DNA of 64,000 nt from Luminiphilus syltensis NOR5-1B (GTDB taxonomy: Bacteria > Pseudomonadota > Gammaproteobacteria > Pseudomonadales > Halieaceae): contig NZ_DS999411.1 in the NCBI RefSeq assembly GCF_000158175.1, forward strand, positions 2,705,540 to 2,769,539, read 5' to 3'. Positions 34,940 through 46,835 of the stretch are shown one piece after another. Below the pieces are notes generated by a model that was not told the DNA's origin, ran no database searches, and saw only the letters and a program-made list of their open reading frames with translations. Position numbers and translations under genes: made by a program. The first letter of the stretch is position 1. Each line of letters starts with the position of its first letter.

Positions 34940-36039
34940 AGATCAATGACTCCCGGGATAGACGGGGTTTCGCTGATCACATCGGCATTTTGCGCGCGAT
35001 GTCGGAGCGCATGATCAATAAGTACCAGTGCCAGCATAGCTTCGGCAATTGGCGTTGCCCGAATACCCACACAGGGATCGTGGCGGCCCGTGGTGACCAC
35101 TTCGACGGCCTCTCCCGTCACGTCGATGCTGTCCCCGGGAATGCGGATACTTGAGGTGGGTTTTAATGCCATGCTGACGACCACAGGCTGGCCGCTGCTG
35201 ATACCACCAAGCACGCCCCCGGCGTTGTTACTGGTAAAACCCTCAGGCGTCAGCGCATCACGATGTTCTGAACCCATTTGCTCGACCGAGGCAAACCCGG
35301 CACCGATTTCTACCGCTTTTACCGCGTTAATACCCATCATCGCGTGGGCGATATCCGCATCGAGGCGATCAAAAATGGGCTCACCCCAACCGGCAGGTAG
35401 GCCCTCGGCGATCACATTGATGCGCGCACCGGCGGAATCACCGCGCTTGGTCAGCTGAATCATGAATTCCTCCAGCTGGGGGATCAGATTCCGGTCACCG
35501 CAAAAGAACGGGTTGGTCTCAACCAGTGACCAGTCGTGGCTCTGAGCCGCCAGAGGCCCCAGCTGGGAAAGATAACCACGGATTCGAACACCATAGCGCT
35601 CGGCGAGCCACTTTTTAGCGATACCCCCCGCCGCCACCCGCATCGCCGTTTCTCGTGCTGACGACCGTCCGCCGCCCCGATAATCCCGGGCACCGTACTT
35701 CTGCTGGTAGGTGTAGTCCGCATGGGCGGGACGGAACTGCCGGGCGATCTTGCTGTAGTCCCCCGACCGCTGGTCACTATTGCGGATCAACAGCCCGATG
35801 GGTGTTCCCGTCGTCAACCCCTCAAAAACCCCCGACAGAATCTCTACTTCATCCGCTTCACGACGTTGAGTGGTAAAACGGGACGTTCCGGGCTTTCGCC
35901 GGTCGAGATCGGGTTGAAGGTCGGCCGCCGTCAGCGGTAATCCGGGCGGACAGCCATCGACCACACAACCGATTGCCCCACCATGACTTTCGCCAAATGA
36001 GGTTACGGTGAACAACTTGCCAAAGGTATTGCCAGACAT
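34936..36039 (-). CDS. aroC: Chorismate synthase
   Basis: 367 residues. It has the N-terminal [38 protein letters not shown], and [20 protein letters not shown] with the family signature. It converts EPSP to chorismate with reduced FMN, the substrate for PabB at 7.5 kb. AAGGAG lies seven bases before ATG, three bases after the prmB stop. Confidence 0.98.
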   Translation of the reverse strand: MSGNTFGKLFTVTSFGESHGGAIGCVVDGCPPGLPLTAADLQPDLDRRKPGTSRFTTQRREADEVEILSGVFEGLTTGTPIGLLIRNSDQRSGDYSKIARQFRPAHADYTYQQKYGARDYRGGGRSSARETAMRVAAGGIAKKWLAERYGVRIRGYLSQLGPLAAQSHDWSLVETNPFFCGDRNLIPQLEEFMIQLTKRGDSAGARINVIAEGLPAGWGEPIFDRLDADIAHAMMGINAVKAVEIGAGFASVEQMGSEHRDALTPEGFTSNNAGGVLGGISSGQPVVVSMALKPTSSIRIPGDSIDVTGEAVEVVTTGRHDPCVGIRATPIAEAMLALVLIDHALRHRAQNADVISETPSIPGVIDL

Positions 36040-36042
36040 AAA

Positions 36043-36948
36043 TCAGCTCCTTGCGAGATTATAGCCGCCACTGTCCAACAATGTGATCAAATCGAAGTGA
36101 CTGAGCGCTGTAATTCCATGACCACCCCATTCAGGCTCCAGCCATAAAAACTCAAAACGCGGAAACGCACGTTCCATCGCCGGCCAGCTGTTACCCACCT
36201 CCAGGAACAGATAACCCGACTCCCTGAGCCGCGAGGCCGCCTGAACCAGTAAGCGATGCACCAGATCGAGCCCGTCATCGCCGGCCTCAAGAGCAAGCCG
36301 CGGCTCCCAGGAGTATTCGGCCGGCAAGTCGGCCATATCCTGTGCATCCACATAGGGGGGGTTGGCGAGAATGATATCGACTGAGTCGGGCGATAGCGGG
36401 CCCAGCAAATCAGCACGCACGGTCGAGATCTGGCCTTGCAGTCCGTGCCGGGCGATATTCTCTTCCGCCAGCGCCAACGCTTTTTCATCAATATCGAGGC
36501 ACAAAACCTCCGCCCCGGGAAACTCAGTGGCCGCGAGAATGCCCAAACTTCCACCACCGCAGCAAACGTCAACAATCCGCTCGGGAACACCGCCCACCCA
36601 CCAGGGTGAGAAGCGTTCATAGACCAGCCCCATCAGCGGCGAGCGCGGCACCAGTGCGCGCTCATCGCAGTGAAACGACAAATGTCCCAGCCAGGCTTGA
36701 CCTATTATGTAGGCGACCGGTTTACGGCCCTCGATTCTTTGTTGGACAAAATCAGTCAATCGCAGATCCGCAGGCCGCGGGTAGGACGTATTGAGAACAT
36801 CTTGACCTGTGTCCATGGGTAACCCCGCAGCGGCCAGAACGAGAGCTACCGCTTCATCGTGGTGAGAGTCATACCCATGGCCGCAGTAGACACCGGCTTT
36901 AGCTAACCGGGACTCAGTACTTTTAATAATGTCGTGGAATTGGCTCAT
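36043..36948 (-). CDS. prmB: Ribosomal protein uL3 (L3) glutamine N5-methyltransferase PrmB
   Basis: About 301 residues from the ATG at 36948, with GGTGG nine bases upstream. The catalytic [10 protein letters not shown] motif, SAM motif [16 protein letters not shown] and the N-terminal helical domain all match the HemK/PrmB family. The N-terminal [25 protein letters not shown] is typical of PrmB and not PrmC. It is co-directional and nearly contiguous with aroC, the arrangement found in many gammaproteobacteria. Confidence 0.94.
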   Translation of the reverse strand: MSQFHDIIKSTESRLAKAGVYCGHGYDSHHDEAVALVLAAAGLPMDTGQDVLNTSYPRPADLRLTDFVQQRIEGRKPVAYIIGQAWLGHLSFHCDERALVPRSPLMGLVYERFSPWWVGGVPERIVDVCCGGGSLGILAATEFPGAEVLCLDIDEKALALAEENIARHGLQGQISTVRADLLGPLSPDSVDIILANPPYVDAQDMADLPAEYSWEPRLALEAGDDGLDLVHRLLVQAASRLRESGYLFLEVGNSWPAMERAFPRFEFLWLEPEWGGHGITALSHFDLITLLDSGGYNLARS

Positions 36949-37013
36949 CCGCACCACCGGGAAACCCTCTGGCGGCGCATGCTAACATCCACAGCAGGAA
37001 ACAGGAGCTACTC

Positions 37014-37568
37014 ATGGAACACCACTGGCAGAGTATCATTGAGGCGATCGGCGAGGATGTCACTCGACCGGGCCTCGAGGACACCCCTAAGCGCGCCGCC
37101 AAGGCCTTCAAATTCCTGACTCGTGGATACGACCAGGAATTGGACACAGTGGTCAACAATGCGCTGTTCCCCACTGACTCGAGCGAAATGGTCCTTGTTC
37201 AGGACATCGAAATGTACTCCCTGTGCGAGCACCACATGCTCCCCTTTATTGGCCGCTGCCACGTGGCCTACATCCCCACCGGCAAAGTGCTGGGTCTGTC
37301 GAAGGTTGCTCGGATCGTCGATATGTATGCCCGGCGGCTGCAGATTCAGGAACAACTGACGCTGCAAATCGCCAACGCCGTGCAGCAGGTCACCGACGCC
37401 GAGGGCGTCGGCGTGATCATCGAAGCCGAGCACATGTGCATGATGATGCGTGGCGTGGAAAAGCAAAATTCGGTGACCAAGACGTCAACCATGCTGGGGT
37501 CATTCCGCGAGGATGCACGCACGCGGCGGGAGTTTCTTTCGCTGCTTCAGCTGCCGCGCATCCGTTAA
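37014..37568 (+). CDS. folE: GTP cyclohydrolase I
   Basis: 184 residues. Zinc ligands lie in [20 protein letters not shown] and in the later [14 protein letters not shown]. The GTP-binding [20 protein letters not shown] and the C-terminal [11 protein letters not shown] are also present. It makes dihydroneopterin triphosphate for folate. AGGAG lies six bases before the ATG. It is divergent from prmB and convergent with the DUF4892 gene. With pabB and aroC it adds to the folate-related genes of the window. Confidence 0.97.
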   Translation: MEHHWQSIIEAIGEDVTRPGLEDTPKRAAKAFKFLTRGYDQELDTVVNNALFPTDSSEMVLVQDIEMYSLCEHHMLPFIGRCHVAYIPTGKVLGLSKVARIVDMYARRLQIQEQLTLQIANAVQQVTDAEGVGVIIEAEHMCMMMRGVEKQNSVTKTSTMLGSFREDARTRREFLSLLQLPRIR

Positions 37569-37579
37569 CGGCACTTGTT

Positions 37580-38146
37580 TCAGTCCGGCGTCACTACGTC
37601 GATATGCAAGTATTGACGGTCGGCGGTTCGGGCGGCACTAAATAGCGTAATCCACACCCCGCCCTCGGTGCGGAACGCAAAGTAGCGCTGGTATTCATCC
37701 CGCCCGTAAAGCAGGCGTTCCTGGTAAACCCGACTCGCCCACTCAGAGGCGTTACCGCAGGCCCGGCTTTCACAGCTGAACATCAGTTGTGAGGACTCCG
37801 CCAAGGGCCCGGCGACCGATTCAGCCACCTCGACGACAGGAATACCATCGATTTGCCAGGTGATTCGCTGGAGCGCACCCGATAGTGGCTCAAACGCCGA
37901 AAGGCGCCAGGAGCCATTGATCTTTTTAATCTTGCCCAGGGGTAATTGAAAGCCGCGGACGGTCTCCCGGCGAGTTTTATAGCGCTCCGCTGACCAGTGC
38001 TGATCGATAGCGCTGATGGCGCCCTCCGCCACGGCATCAGTGGAAGAACCGACCTCGGCTGCGGCGACGCTCTGGAATAACCCCATCACCAGTAGCGGTG
38101 TCGTCAGATAAAATCGTCGATATGTCGTGCTACTTCGTGTGCGCAT
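37580..38146 (-). CDS. DUF4892-type exported protein
   Basis: 188 residues with an N-terminal signal peptide (hydrophobic TTPLLVMGLFQSVAAA). The body resembles the N-terminal DUF4892 domain: PLGKIKKINGSWRLSAFEPL, then LMFSCESRACGNASEWASRV and LLYGRDEYQRYFAF. The two Cys in SCESRAC are conserved in what I recall of the family. Function unknown; the protein should be periplasmic. Its start lies 43 bases inside the 3' end of the alpha/beta hydrolase gene. Confidence 0.72.
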   Translation of the reverse strand: MRTRSSTTYRRFYLTTPLLVMGLFQSVAAAEVGSSTDAVAEGAISAIDQHWSAERYKTRRETVRGFQLPLGKIKKINGSWRLSAFEPLSGALQRITWQIDGIPVVEVAESVAGPLAESSQLMFSCESRACGNASEWASRVYQERLLYGRDEYQRYFAFRTEGGVWITLFSAARTADRQYLHIDVVTPD

Positions 38147-39003
38147 GATTCCATATGTAAGTGGTGTGAACCCGATAGGATAGTGCTTCTGTAATCAGGG
38201 AGACAGTCCGACAACTCCCCTTGTAACCGCTGTATCGATTGCGGCTCATCGACTCGGGAGGCATCGCGCCGCTCATAAAGGCCTTTATCGCCAAACAGCC
38301 CCAATACCGGCGCGTTTATCTGTTGGTAAATGTGGCGCCGATCGGCCGCCGTGAGTTTGTGCGCAGAGGCACCATAGAGTCGAGGATCACTGCGTAAGCA
38401 CCAGCCACCATTGACCTGCCGTAAGGCTCGTGGCGCAATGAACTCTCCATTTTCAGCAGCAAAGCCGTAGCGCGCGCGACGCTCGATAAAGTCCTCGATA
38501 CTGTCAAAGATACGCTGGGGCCGCTGCCGGTATTTCGTTCTTTCCCGGACAAACCGACGGAGCTGCGCCGCGGCATCGCTGTTGGCTTCTTCCGGGGGAA
38601 GCATTCCATCGATCAGAACAAGCCGATGACATTGATCACCCAGCACCGAAGCGAGTAGCGTCGAAATGGCAGCGCCCCTACTGTGACCAATCAAGGTCAC
38701 TGAATCCTCGCCGAGCTGTTCAATGATAGACGCCAGTTGAGGCACATCGTCCCATATTTGATAGCTGGCATCAGCCGAGCGGTGCGAGCTCAACCCATGC
38801 CCGGATAGATCAAGCGCCAGAATCCGGCACCGATTGAGCAGCGGTCCGAGTATCGAAAAAGAAAGCGCATTGTCGAGCCAGCCATGGAGTGCAAGCGCCA
38901 ACGGAGCCTCAGGCTTACCCCACTCCAAGCCCGCATAGATCAGGCCGTCTACCTCAAAACTGCGCTCGCGGGCACTGTCATTCTGATCTGCGCCCTTTGT
39001 CAC
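38104..39003 (-). CDS. Alpha/beta hydrolase
   Basis: 299 residues. The oxyanion region is ALHGWLDNALSF, the nucleophile elbow is GHSRGA near residue 112, and an acid in LFGDKG and a terminal GSHHLHME supply the rest of the triad. The sequence is like the YbfF/epoxide-hydrolase/lipase-type group, and the substrate is unknown. The GTG start overlaps the sixA stop as GTGA. It is the third gene of htpG-sixA-hydrolase. Confidence 0.85.
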   Translation of the reverse strand: MTKGADQNDSARERSFEVDGLIYAGLEWGKPEAPLALALHGWLDNALSFSILGPLLNRCRILALDLSGHGLSSHRSADASYQIWDDVPQLASIIEQLGEDSVTLIGHSRGAAISTLLASVLGDQCHRLVLIDGMLPPEEANSDAAAQLRRFVRERTKYRQRPQRIFDSIEDFIERRARYGFAAENGEFIAPRALRQVNGGWCLRSDPRLYGASAHKLTAADRRHIYQQINAPVLGLFGDKGLYERRDASRVDEPQSIQRLQGELSDCLPDYRSTILSGSHHLHMESCAHEVARHIDDFI

Positions 39004-39476
39004 AGCAGCGTATAGATGTCAGGCATGGCACGCACCCGCTCCGCTCCACCGCGGCAGAACCCCGCTACATTCAGGAGGCAATAACCACCCGGACGCAATG
39101 GATCGACCTCGTCGCTATCGAGCCAGTAATCAATGAGCGCCGATACAAAGGGCTGGTGGCCTACCAGAACCACATGGGGTGCATCTTCCACCAACCAGTG
39201 GCTGCAGTCCGAAGGCCTGGAGCCTCCCGGTGCGAGCTCAGGGCAGACCTGAATGGGCACGTCAAACCCGGTGCCGAGGCGCTCTGCAGTCTGCTGGGTA
39301 CGCTTCAGGGGGCTGTAGAGCGCCATCGAAGGCGGCGCCACCTCCGACCCCTGCAACCAGCCGCGGTATTCAGTCACAGCGGCATCAAGCGACTGTTCCC
39401 CTTTTGTCGTCAGAGGGCGCTCGAAGTCGGTAGCCGCTTCACCCGCCTTGCCGTGACGCCAGACGGTAATCCACAT
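39000..39476 (-). CDS. sixA: Phosphohistidine phosphatase SixA
   Basis: 158 residues of the histidine phosphatase superfamily. The N-terminal RHG at residues 7-9 and the second His in VGHQPFVSALI are present, and the short size is typical of SixA. In E. coli it dephosphorylates NPr of the nitrogen phosphotransferase system. Its ATG overlaps the htpG stop by one base, so translation is coupled to the chaperone gene. Confidence 0.88.
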   Translation of the reverse strand: MWITVWRHGKAGEAATDFERPLTTKGEQSLDAAVTEYRGWLQGSEVAPPSMALYSPLKRTQQTAERLGTGFDVPIQVCPELAPGGSRPSDCSHWLVEDAPHVVLVGHQPFVSALIDYWLDSDEVDPLRPGGYCLLNVAGFCRGGAERVRAMPDIYTLL

Positions 39477-41392
39477 CAGCTGGCACTAAGCTCCGTCAGT
39501 AATTTATTAAGCCGGGCCACATAGCTCGATGGATCCTCAAGCATTGATCCTTCAGCGAGTGTTGCCTGATCCAGAATGACCTGGGCGAGATCGGCGAATC
39601 GATCCTCGTCCTGCTCCTGATCAAGACGCACGATCAACGGATGCTTGGCGTTGATTTCAAGTGCGGGCTTGGTATCGGGTACCTCCTGTCCGGCGGCCTC
39701 GAGGATACGACGCATTTGTGCCCCCATATCCTGCTCACCCACAACCAGACACGCTGGCGAATCTGTCAGACGGACCGTGGGGCGAACCTCCGTGACGCGA
39801 TCAGCCAGCACCGACTGCATTCGCTCCACGAGACCCTGGGATTGCTCTTTGGCTTCCTCGAGCTCCTTCTTTTCAATCTCATCACCGTCGTCAAGATCAA
39901 GCTGACCCCGGGCCACGTCCTTGAACGCTTTTCCCTCAAACTCCATCAGGTGACTCATCAGCCACTCATCAACACGGTCTGACAGAAGGAGCACTTCGAT
40001 GCCTTTCTTGCGGAAAACCTCGAGATGCGGACTATTTTTCGCCGTCACATGATTGTCTGCGGCAACGTAATAAATTGCCTCCTGCCCTTCCTTCATGCGA
40101 CCAATATAGTCCTCCACAGAGACCGTCTGCGACGGGTCATCGGTGTGACTGGAGGCAAAGCGCAGTAGCTTGGTGATCTTTTCACGGTTGCCAAAGTCTT
40201 CAGCGGGGCCTTCCTTCAAGACCTGACCAAAGGTGTTCCAGAACTGCTGGTACTGTTCCGGATTCTTGGTAGACATTTTCTGCAGTACGTCGAGCACACG
40301 TTTGGTAAGTGCACTCTTCATCGAATCAACCGAGGGATTCTGCTGGAGAATTTCTCGCGAAACATTCAGCGGCAGATCGTTGGAGTCCAAAACGCCTTTA
40401 ACAAAACGCAGATACAGGGGAAGGAACTGCTCAGCATCGTCCATAATGAAGGTACGCTGCACATAGAGCTTCAACCCACGAGCCCCTTCCCGATTCCACA
40501 GGTCAAAGGGCGGATTTCTGGGGATATACAGCAGAGAGGTGTATTCGAGCTTGCCTTCCACTCGGTTGTGGCTCCAGGTCAGCGGCTCGTCGTAATCGTG
40601 AGACACGTGCTGGTAAAACGCCTTGTAATCCTCGTCCGAAAGCTCGCTCCGCGAGCGAGTCCACATGGCTTTGGCCTCGTTAACCGCTTCCCACTCGGGC
40701 GCGGCTGGCGCGGCCTCTTCCTCATCTTCGGCCCCGGCGGCATCAACTGCTTTGGGCATCATCACCGGGACCGAGATATGGTCCGAATACTTCTTGATCA
40801 CGCTTCTCACGCGAAAATCATTGGCAAACTCATCGGCGTCTGATTTCAGGTGTAGCGTAATAGTGGTTCCGGGTGCATCGCGGTTCGCAGTGTCGATAAC
40901 AAACTCGTCTTCCCCTTCGGATTCCCAGTGGGTCGCCTCCTCTACACTGGTACCCGCTTTGCGGGTCAGCACTTCGACTCGATCAGCGACAATAAAAGAG
41001 GAGTAAAAACCAACGCCGAATTGGCCGATCAACTGGCTGTCCTTCTTCTCGTCGCCGCTTAGCTGGTCGACAAAAGCAGCGGTACCGGATTTGGCGATCG
41101 TACCGAGATTTTCGATAACCTCGTCGCGGGTCATGCCGATACCGTTGTCTTCAACGGTCACCGTCTTGGCATCGGCGTCGACGCTGATTTGAATACGATA
41201 GTCGCCCACACCTTCAGCGAGGGAGGCATCCTGGACCACTGCGAAGCGTAGCTTATCGATGGCATCGGAGGCGTTGGAGATCAGCTCCCGCAGGAAAATT
41301 TCACGGTTGGAATACAGCGAGTGGATCATCAAATGCAGAAGTCGCTTGGCTTCTGTCTGGAATCCCCGGGTCTCCTTGGTTGCAGCGGTCAT
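39476..41392 (-). CDS. htpG: Molecular chaperone HtpG (Hsp90)
   Basis: 638 residues, the usual size. The GHKL ATPase N-terminal domain has [34 protein letters not shown] and [17 protein letters not shown]. The middle domain has [20 protein letters not shown] and the C-terminal dimerisation domain follows. A short Glu/Ala-rich linker lies near 225-240. AGGGAG lies about eight bases before ATG. A heat-shock-like promoter is present upstream (41429-41457). Confidence 0.98.
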   Translation of the reverse strand: MTAATKETRGFQTEAKRLLHLMIHSLYSNREIFLRELISNASDAIDKLRFAVVQDASLAEGVGDYRIQISVDADAKTVTVEDNGIGMTRDEVIENLGTIAKSGTAAFVDQLSGDEKKDSQLIGQFGVGFYSSFIVADRVEVLTRKAGTSVEEATHWESEGEDEFVIDTANRDAPGTTITLHLKSDADEFANDFRVRSVIKKYSDHISVPVMMPKAVDAAGAEDEEEAAPAAPEWEAVNEAKAMWTRSRSELSDEDYKAFYQHVSHDYDEPLTWSHNRVEGKLEYTSLLYIPRNPPFDLWNREGARGLKLYVQRTFIMDDAEQFLPLYLRFVKGVLDSNDLPLNVSREILQQNPSVDSMKSALTKRVLDVLQKMSTKNPEQYQQFWNTFGQVLKEGPAEDFGNREKITKLLRFASSHTDDPSQTVSVEDYIGRMKEGQEAIYYVAADNHVTAKNSPHLEVFRKKGIEVLLLSDRVDEWLMSHLMEFEGKAFKDVARGQLDLDDGDEIEKKELEEAKEQSQGLVERMQSVLADRVTEVRPTVRLTDSPACLVVGEQDMGAQMRRILEAAGQEVPDTKPALEINAKHPLIVRLDQEQDEDRFADLAQVILDQATLAEGSMLEDPSSYVARLNKLLTELSAS

Positions 41393-41428
41393 CTGTTAAC
41401 TCCCTAAAAAAAATAAACGATAGGGGAG

Positions 41429-41457
41429 TAATGGTGTCAGGCCCGGCGGATTTCAAC
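41429..41457 (-). promoter_or_regulatory. Possible sigma-32 (heat-shock) promoter for htpG
   Basis: On the minus strand GTTGAAA (41451-41457) is followed after 14 bases by CACCATTA (41429-41436). This resembles the sigma-32 pattern CTTGAAA-N14-CCCCATnT with mismatches. htpG is a classic sigma-32 target, which raises the prior. The match is imperfect. Confidence 0.35.
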
Positions 41458-41936
41458 TCCTGTGAGTCCCCTCGGCACAATTTTCCGGGGTTGAGACCGA
41501 AAATAGGTTCATCGCGGACTTCAGGGGCCGTTACTCCCCCCGCATAGGCTTCGTGAATGACGCCGTACCTGACCCGGACGGGCACAGCCCCGGATTACTC
41601 GAACTGCTTGCATACCTCCATAGGCACGGCGGTACTGCACTGCCCTCGTCGATGCCGGAGTAAACCGGGGCCGAGCCAACTTCAGTGATGGCTACAAGCA
41701 CAGTTGAACCACTCCTGAACGTGGCGCTGGCGCGAGGCGAGGTGGGCGGGAGTCCTTTTAGCGTCGACGAGCGGGTCGGACAGTGCGCTCATCTTGCTGG
41801 AGCTACGCGAGCAGCTCAAAGGACTGCCGTCTGCCTCACCGACTTCAAAACACAGGGTGTGATCGTCGGCGAACGTCGTCAAGGGCAATGTTTGAGGTAC
41901 CGCGAAAGTCTTCATCCCACTCACCCGCGAGGCAAC
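41458..41936. other. Gene-free stretch of about 480 bases
   Basis: Small open frames exist but none has a ribosome site and a recognisable product. It separates the 3' end of the TCA operon from the htpG promoter. A 12-base inverted repeat (GGGGAGTAATGG against CCGTTACTCCCC, arms near 41424 and 41527) is too far apart to be a terminator. Confidence 0.35.
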
Positions 41937-41965
41937 AAAAAAACCCGCCAATGTGGCGGGTTTTG
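41937..41965 (-). terminator. Rho-independent terminator after sucD
   Basis: AAAACCCGCCA-ATG-TGGCGGGTTTT; on the minus strand it is a GC hairpin followed by a T-run, about 24 bases after the sucD stop. It closes the sucABlpdCD operon. Confidence 0.9.
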
Positions 41966-41988
41966 AGTACAGCGAGTAGTCGTGCTGT

Positions 41989-42861
41989 TTACCAGCCCGT
42001 GATCTCGGACAAGGCAGAACCAATCTCGGCCAGCGAGCGGACGGTTTTGACTCCGGCATCCTCGAGTGCCGCAAATTTCTCATCGGCGGTACCCTTCCCG
42101 CCGGAGATAATCGCTCCCGCATGACCCATACGCTTGCCTTTCGGCGCGGTAACCCCGGCGATATAGGACACGACTGGCTTCGAAACATTGGCTTTGATGT
42201 AAGCCGCCGCCTCTTCTTCGGCGGTGCCACCAATTTCACCGATCATAACAATCGCTTCCGTTGCCGGATCCTTCTCGAACAACTCGAGAATGTCGATGAA
42301 ATTCGAGCCTGGGATAGGATCGCCACCGATACCCACGCAGGTCGACTGTCCAAAGCCGGCATCAGTTGTCTGCTTAACGGCCTCATAAGTCAGCGTACCC
42401 GAACGGGAAACAATGCCTACCTTACCCGGCTGATGGATATGGCCCGGCATGATGCCGATCTTGCACTCACCCGGTGTGATAACGCCAGGACAGTTAGGCC
42501 CGATCAGTCGAACTCCAAGTTCATCGCACTTCACTTTGGCCTCGAGCATATCGAGCGTGGGAATACCCTCGGTAATGCAAACAATCAATTCCAGACCCGC
42601 GTTGGCCGCTTCGAGAATTGAGTCCTTACAAAATGGAGCGGGCACGTAGATGACCGAAGCCTGAGCACCGGTGGCCTCTACTGCATCGACTACGGTATTG
42701 AAAACCGGCAGCCCCAAGTGCTCCTGACCACCTTTGCCCGGGGTGACACCGCCGACCATTTTGGTGCCATAGGCAATCGCCTGCTCCGAGTGAAAAGTGC
42801 CCTGTGAACCCGTGAAGCCCTGACAGATAACCTTGGTTTCACTGTTGATCAAAATACTCAT
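41989..42861 (-). CDS. sucD: Succinyl-CoA synthetase alpha subunit
   Basis: 290 residues. The CoA-binding Rossmann domain opens with [20 protein letters not shown], and the phosphorylated-His region is in [20 protein letters not shown]-like sequence (here [17 protein letters not shown]). It forms succinate and ATP or GTP from succinyl-CoA with SucC. The start overlaps the sucC stop (TAATG). Confidence 0.98.
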   Translation of the reverse strand: MSILINSETKVICQGFTGSQGTFHSEQAIAYGTKMVGGVTPGKGGQEHLGLPVFNTVVDAVEATGAQASVIYVPAPFCKDSILEAANAGLELIVCITEGIPTLDMLEAKVKCDELGVRLIGPNCPGVITPGECKIGIMPGHIHQPGKVGIVSRSGTLTYEAVKQTTDAGFGQSTCVGIGGDPIPGSNFIDILELFEKDPATEAIVMIGEIGGTAEEEAAAYIKANVSKPVVSYIAGVTAPKGKRMGHAGAIISGGKGTADEKFAALEDAGVKTVRSLAEIGSALSEITGW

Positions 42862-44030
42862 TACGCTGCACCTCCTGCCGCTGCTACCACTTGCTCCGCG
42901 GCATCAGTAAGGCTGGACGCGGCGAGAATATTCAAACCGCTGTCCGCCAACACCTTCCGGCCGAGCTCTGCATTATTGCCTTCCAGTCGCACGACGACGG
43001 GTACGGTAACACCCACTTCCTCGACGGCACCAATAACGCCTTCGGCGATGAGATCGCAACGCACAATACCGCCAAAGATATTGATGAGAACGGCTTTAAC
43101 GTTGTCATCCGAAAGAATGATCTTGAAGGCTTCGGTGACGCGCTCCTTGGTTGCACCACCCCCGACATCAAGGAAGTTCGCCGGTGAACCACCGTGAAGT
43201 TTGACAATATCCATGGTTCCCATCGCGAGGCCTGCGCCGTTGACCATGCAGCCAATATTGCCGTCGAGGGCAACATAGTTGAGCTCCCACTCGGCCGCAT
43301 TGGCCTCGCGCTCGTCCTCTTGCGAAGGATCGTGCATCGCCTGAATGTCTTTATGGCGATATACCGCGTTGCCATCGACACCCAGCTTGGCATCCAGACA
43401 GTGGAGATTACCCTCCTCGGTGATCACCAGCGGATTGACTTCGATCAACGCCAGGTCCTTATCGGTAAAGAGCTTCGCCAGCCCCATGAAAATGGTCACG
43501 AACTGCTTCACCTGGACCCCGGAAAGTCCCAGTTTGAATGCCAACTCGCGGCCCTGATAAGGCTGTGGCCCCACCAGCGGGTCGATGATCGCACGGAGAA
43601 TCTTCTCCGGGGTTTCCTCAGCCACCTTCTCAATTTCGACACCACCCTCGGTGGAGGCCATAAACACGACCCGCCGCGTGGCACGATCGACCACTGCGCC
43701 CAGATACAGTTCCTCCGCAATATCAGTGCAGGACTCAACCAGAATCCTGGAAACCGGTTGACCGTTTTCATCGGTCTGATAGGTCACCAGATTCTTACCT
43801 AGCCATTGCTCAGCAAAGGCGCTGCATTCCTCCGGACTTTTGACCAGCTTGACACCCCCGGCCTTGCCTCTGCCACCGGCGTGAACCTGGGCTTTAACCA
43901 CCCACATATCGCCGCCAATTTTCTCCGCAGCCGCTGCTGCATCCGCTGGTGTATCAACCGCATAACCGGTCGATACCGGCAGGCCGTATTCGGCAAATAA
44001 TGCTTTGCCCTGGTACTCGTGAAGGTTCAT
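42861..44030 (-). CDS. sucC: Succinyl-CoA synthetase beta subunit, ATP-grasp
   Basis: 389 residues. [19 protein letters not shown] at the N-terminus, [20 protein letters not shown] and the C-terminal [16 protein letters not shown] are the usual SucC segments. It starts 93 bases after lpd, a wider gap than elsewhere in this operon, so an internal promoter is possible. Works with sucD. It would also receive succinyl-CoA from the methylmalonyl-CoA route at 0.2-7.4 kb. Confidence 0.98.
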   Translation of the reverse strand: MNLHEYQGKALFAEYGLPVSTGYAVDTPADAAAAAEKIGGDMWVVKAQVHAGGRGKAGGVKLVKSPEECSAFAEQWLGKNLVTYQTDENGQPVSRILVESCTDIAEELYLGAVVDRATRRVVFMASTEGGVEIEKVAEETPEKILRAIIDPLVGPQPYQGRELAFKLGLSGVQVKQFVTIFMGLAKLFTDKDLALIEVNPLVITEEGNLHCLDAKLGVDGNAVYRHKDIQAMHDPSQEDEREANAAEWELNYVALDGNIGCMVNGAGLAMGTMDIVKLHGGSPANFLDVGGGATKERVTEAFKIILSDDNVKAVLINIFGGIVRCDLIAEGVIGAVEEVGVTVPVVVRLEGNNAELGRKVLADSGLNILAASSLTDAAEQVVAAAGGAA

Positions 44031-44123
44031 CGTTAACCCCGTTTCAGTTTAACAAGCAGTGTTCTCGACAGCGCTTAAGGCCATCGAGTATGAATTCGGC
44101 GGATACTCCGCCACGCTCAGTCG

Positions 44124-45560
<1,437 letters not shown>

Positions 45561-45587
45561 TTAAAAATTCCTTTCAATAAGTACTGT

Positions 45588-46811
45588 TCATAGCTGCAAC
45601 AGGATGCGGGCCGGGTCTTCGATCAGCCCTTTAACCGTAACCAGGAACTGGACAGCAGTTTTGCCGTCTATGAGCCGATGGTCATAGGACAGAGCGAGAT
45701 ACATCATCGGCTGGATAACTACCTGCCCATCGATTGCAACCGGACGTTCCTGGATGGTGTGCATGCCCAAAATACCGGTTTGCGGCGGGTTCAAAATGGG
45801 GGTGGAAAGCAATGAGCCGAAGACGCCACCGTTGGACAACGTAAACGTGCCGCCGGTCATATCGTCCATCGTCAGTTTTTTGTCTTTTGCCTTCAAACCG
45901 AGATCGCGGATCGCGGCTTCTATATCAGCAATACTCATGAAGTCAGCGTCGCGAAGAATCGGAACCACCAGGCCATCGTTGGTGGATACGGCCACGCCAA
46001 CGTCCTGGTAGCCGTGATAAACCACATCGTTACCGTCGATCGATGCATTGACCTCTGGGAACCGTTTCAGGGCTTCACAACAAGCCTTAACGAAGAAACC
46101 CATAAAGCCAAGCCGCGTCCCATTGTGGGTTTTTTCAAATTGCTCCTTGTACTGTTTACGCAGCTTCATCAGCGGCGCCATATTGACCTCGTTAAAGGTA
46201 GTCAGCATGGCGGTTTGCTGGGAGGCATCGAGCAGTCGTTCCGCGATTCGGGCGCGCATGCGCGTCATGGGAACCCGCTTCTCCACACGTTCGCCGGAGG
46301 GCTGCGGTGATTCATCGAGAGCGGGTGAATCGACGATGTTGGCGGCGCCGGGGGCGGACGCAGCTCCCGACGGCGCACCGGCGAGGTGAGCCATGACGTC
46401 TTCCTTGGTCAGGCGCCCTCCTTTGCCCGTGCCGCTAATCGCCGACGGATCAAGACCGTGTTCTTCCACCAACTGACGCGCCGCAGGACCCATTTGAGGC
46501 GCCTCGCCCGGGGTGGAATCTGAGGCGGCGGTGGCTTCTGTAGATGCCGGTGCCGATGGCTTGGCGGTAACGGCACCCGGCTCCAGCGTCGCGAGTACGG
46601 CCTCACTCTCGATGGTGTCGCCCTCGGCAAAAGCGATTTTGGTAATGGTGCCGGATTCAGGCGCTACCACCTCCATTACAACCTTATCAGTCTCGATTTC
46701 AACGATCAGCTCGTCGCGCTCGACGGTATCGCCCTCCTGTTTGTGCCACGTAGCAATTTCTCCGTCAGCTACTGATTCCGGGAAGGCAGGCGCCTTGATG
46801 TCAATGGCCAT
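45588..46811 (-). CDS. sucB: Dihydrolipoamide succinyltransferase (E2)
   Basis: 407 residues with the E2 architecture: a single lipoyl domain (Lys in [11 protein letters not shown] near residue 43), an Ala/Pro/Thr-rich linker, an E3-binding domain ([20 protein letters not shown]), a second linker and the catalytic domain ending in [17 protein letters not shown] with the active His and Asp. Spacing to sucA is 24 bases. Confidence 0.97.
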   Translation of the reverse strand: MAIDIKAPAFPESVADGEIATWHKQEGDTVERDELIVEIETDKVVMEVVAPESGTITKIAFAEGDTIESEAVLATLEPGAVTAKPSAPASTEATAASDSTPGEAPQMGPAARQLVEEHGLDPSAISGTGKGGRLTKEDVMAHLAGAPSGAASAPGAANIVDSPALDESPQPSGERVEKRVPMTRMRARIAERLLDASQQTAMLTTFNEVNMAPLMKLRKQYKEQFEKTHNGTRLGFMGFFVKACCEALKRFPEVNASIDGNDVVYHGYQDVGVAVSTNDGLVVPILRDADFMSIADIEAAIRDLGLKAKDKKLTMDDMTGGTFTLSNGGVFGSLLSTPILNPPQTGILGMHTIQERPVAIDGQVVIQPMMYLALSYDHRLIDGKTAVQFLVTVKGLIEDPARILLQL

Positions 46812-46835
46812 TGCAGTTTTTCCTGTGCGGCTGAA

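Noticed and set aside
41424-41540. Inverted GGGGAGTAATGG / CCGTTACTCCCC pair
   Set aside because: The arms are about 90 bases apart with one mismatch and no associated gene; may be chance.
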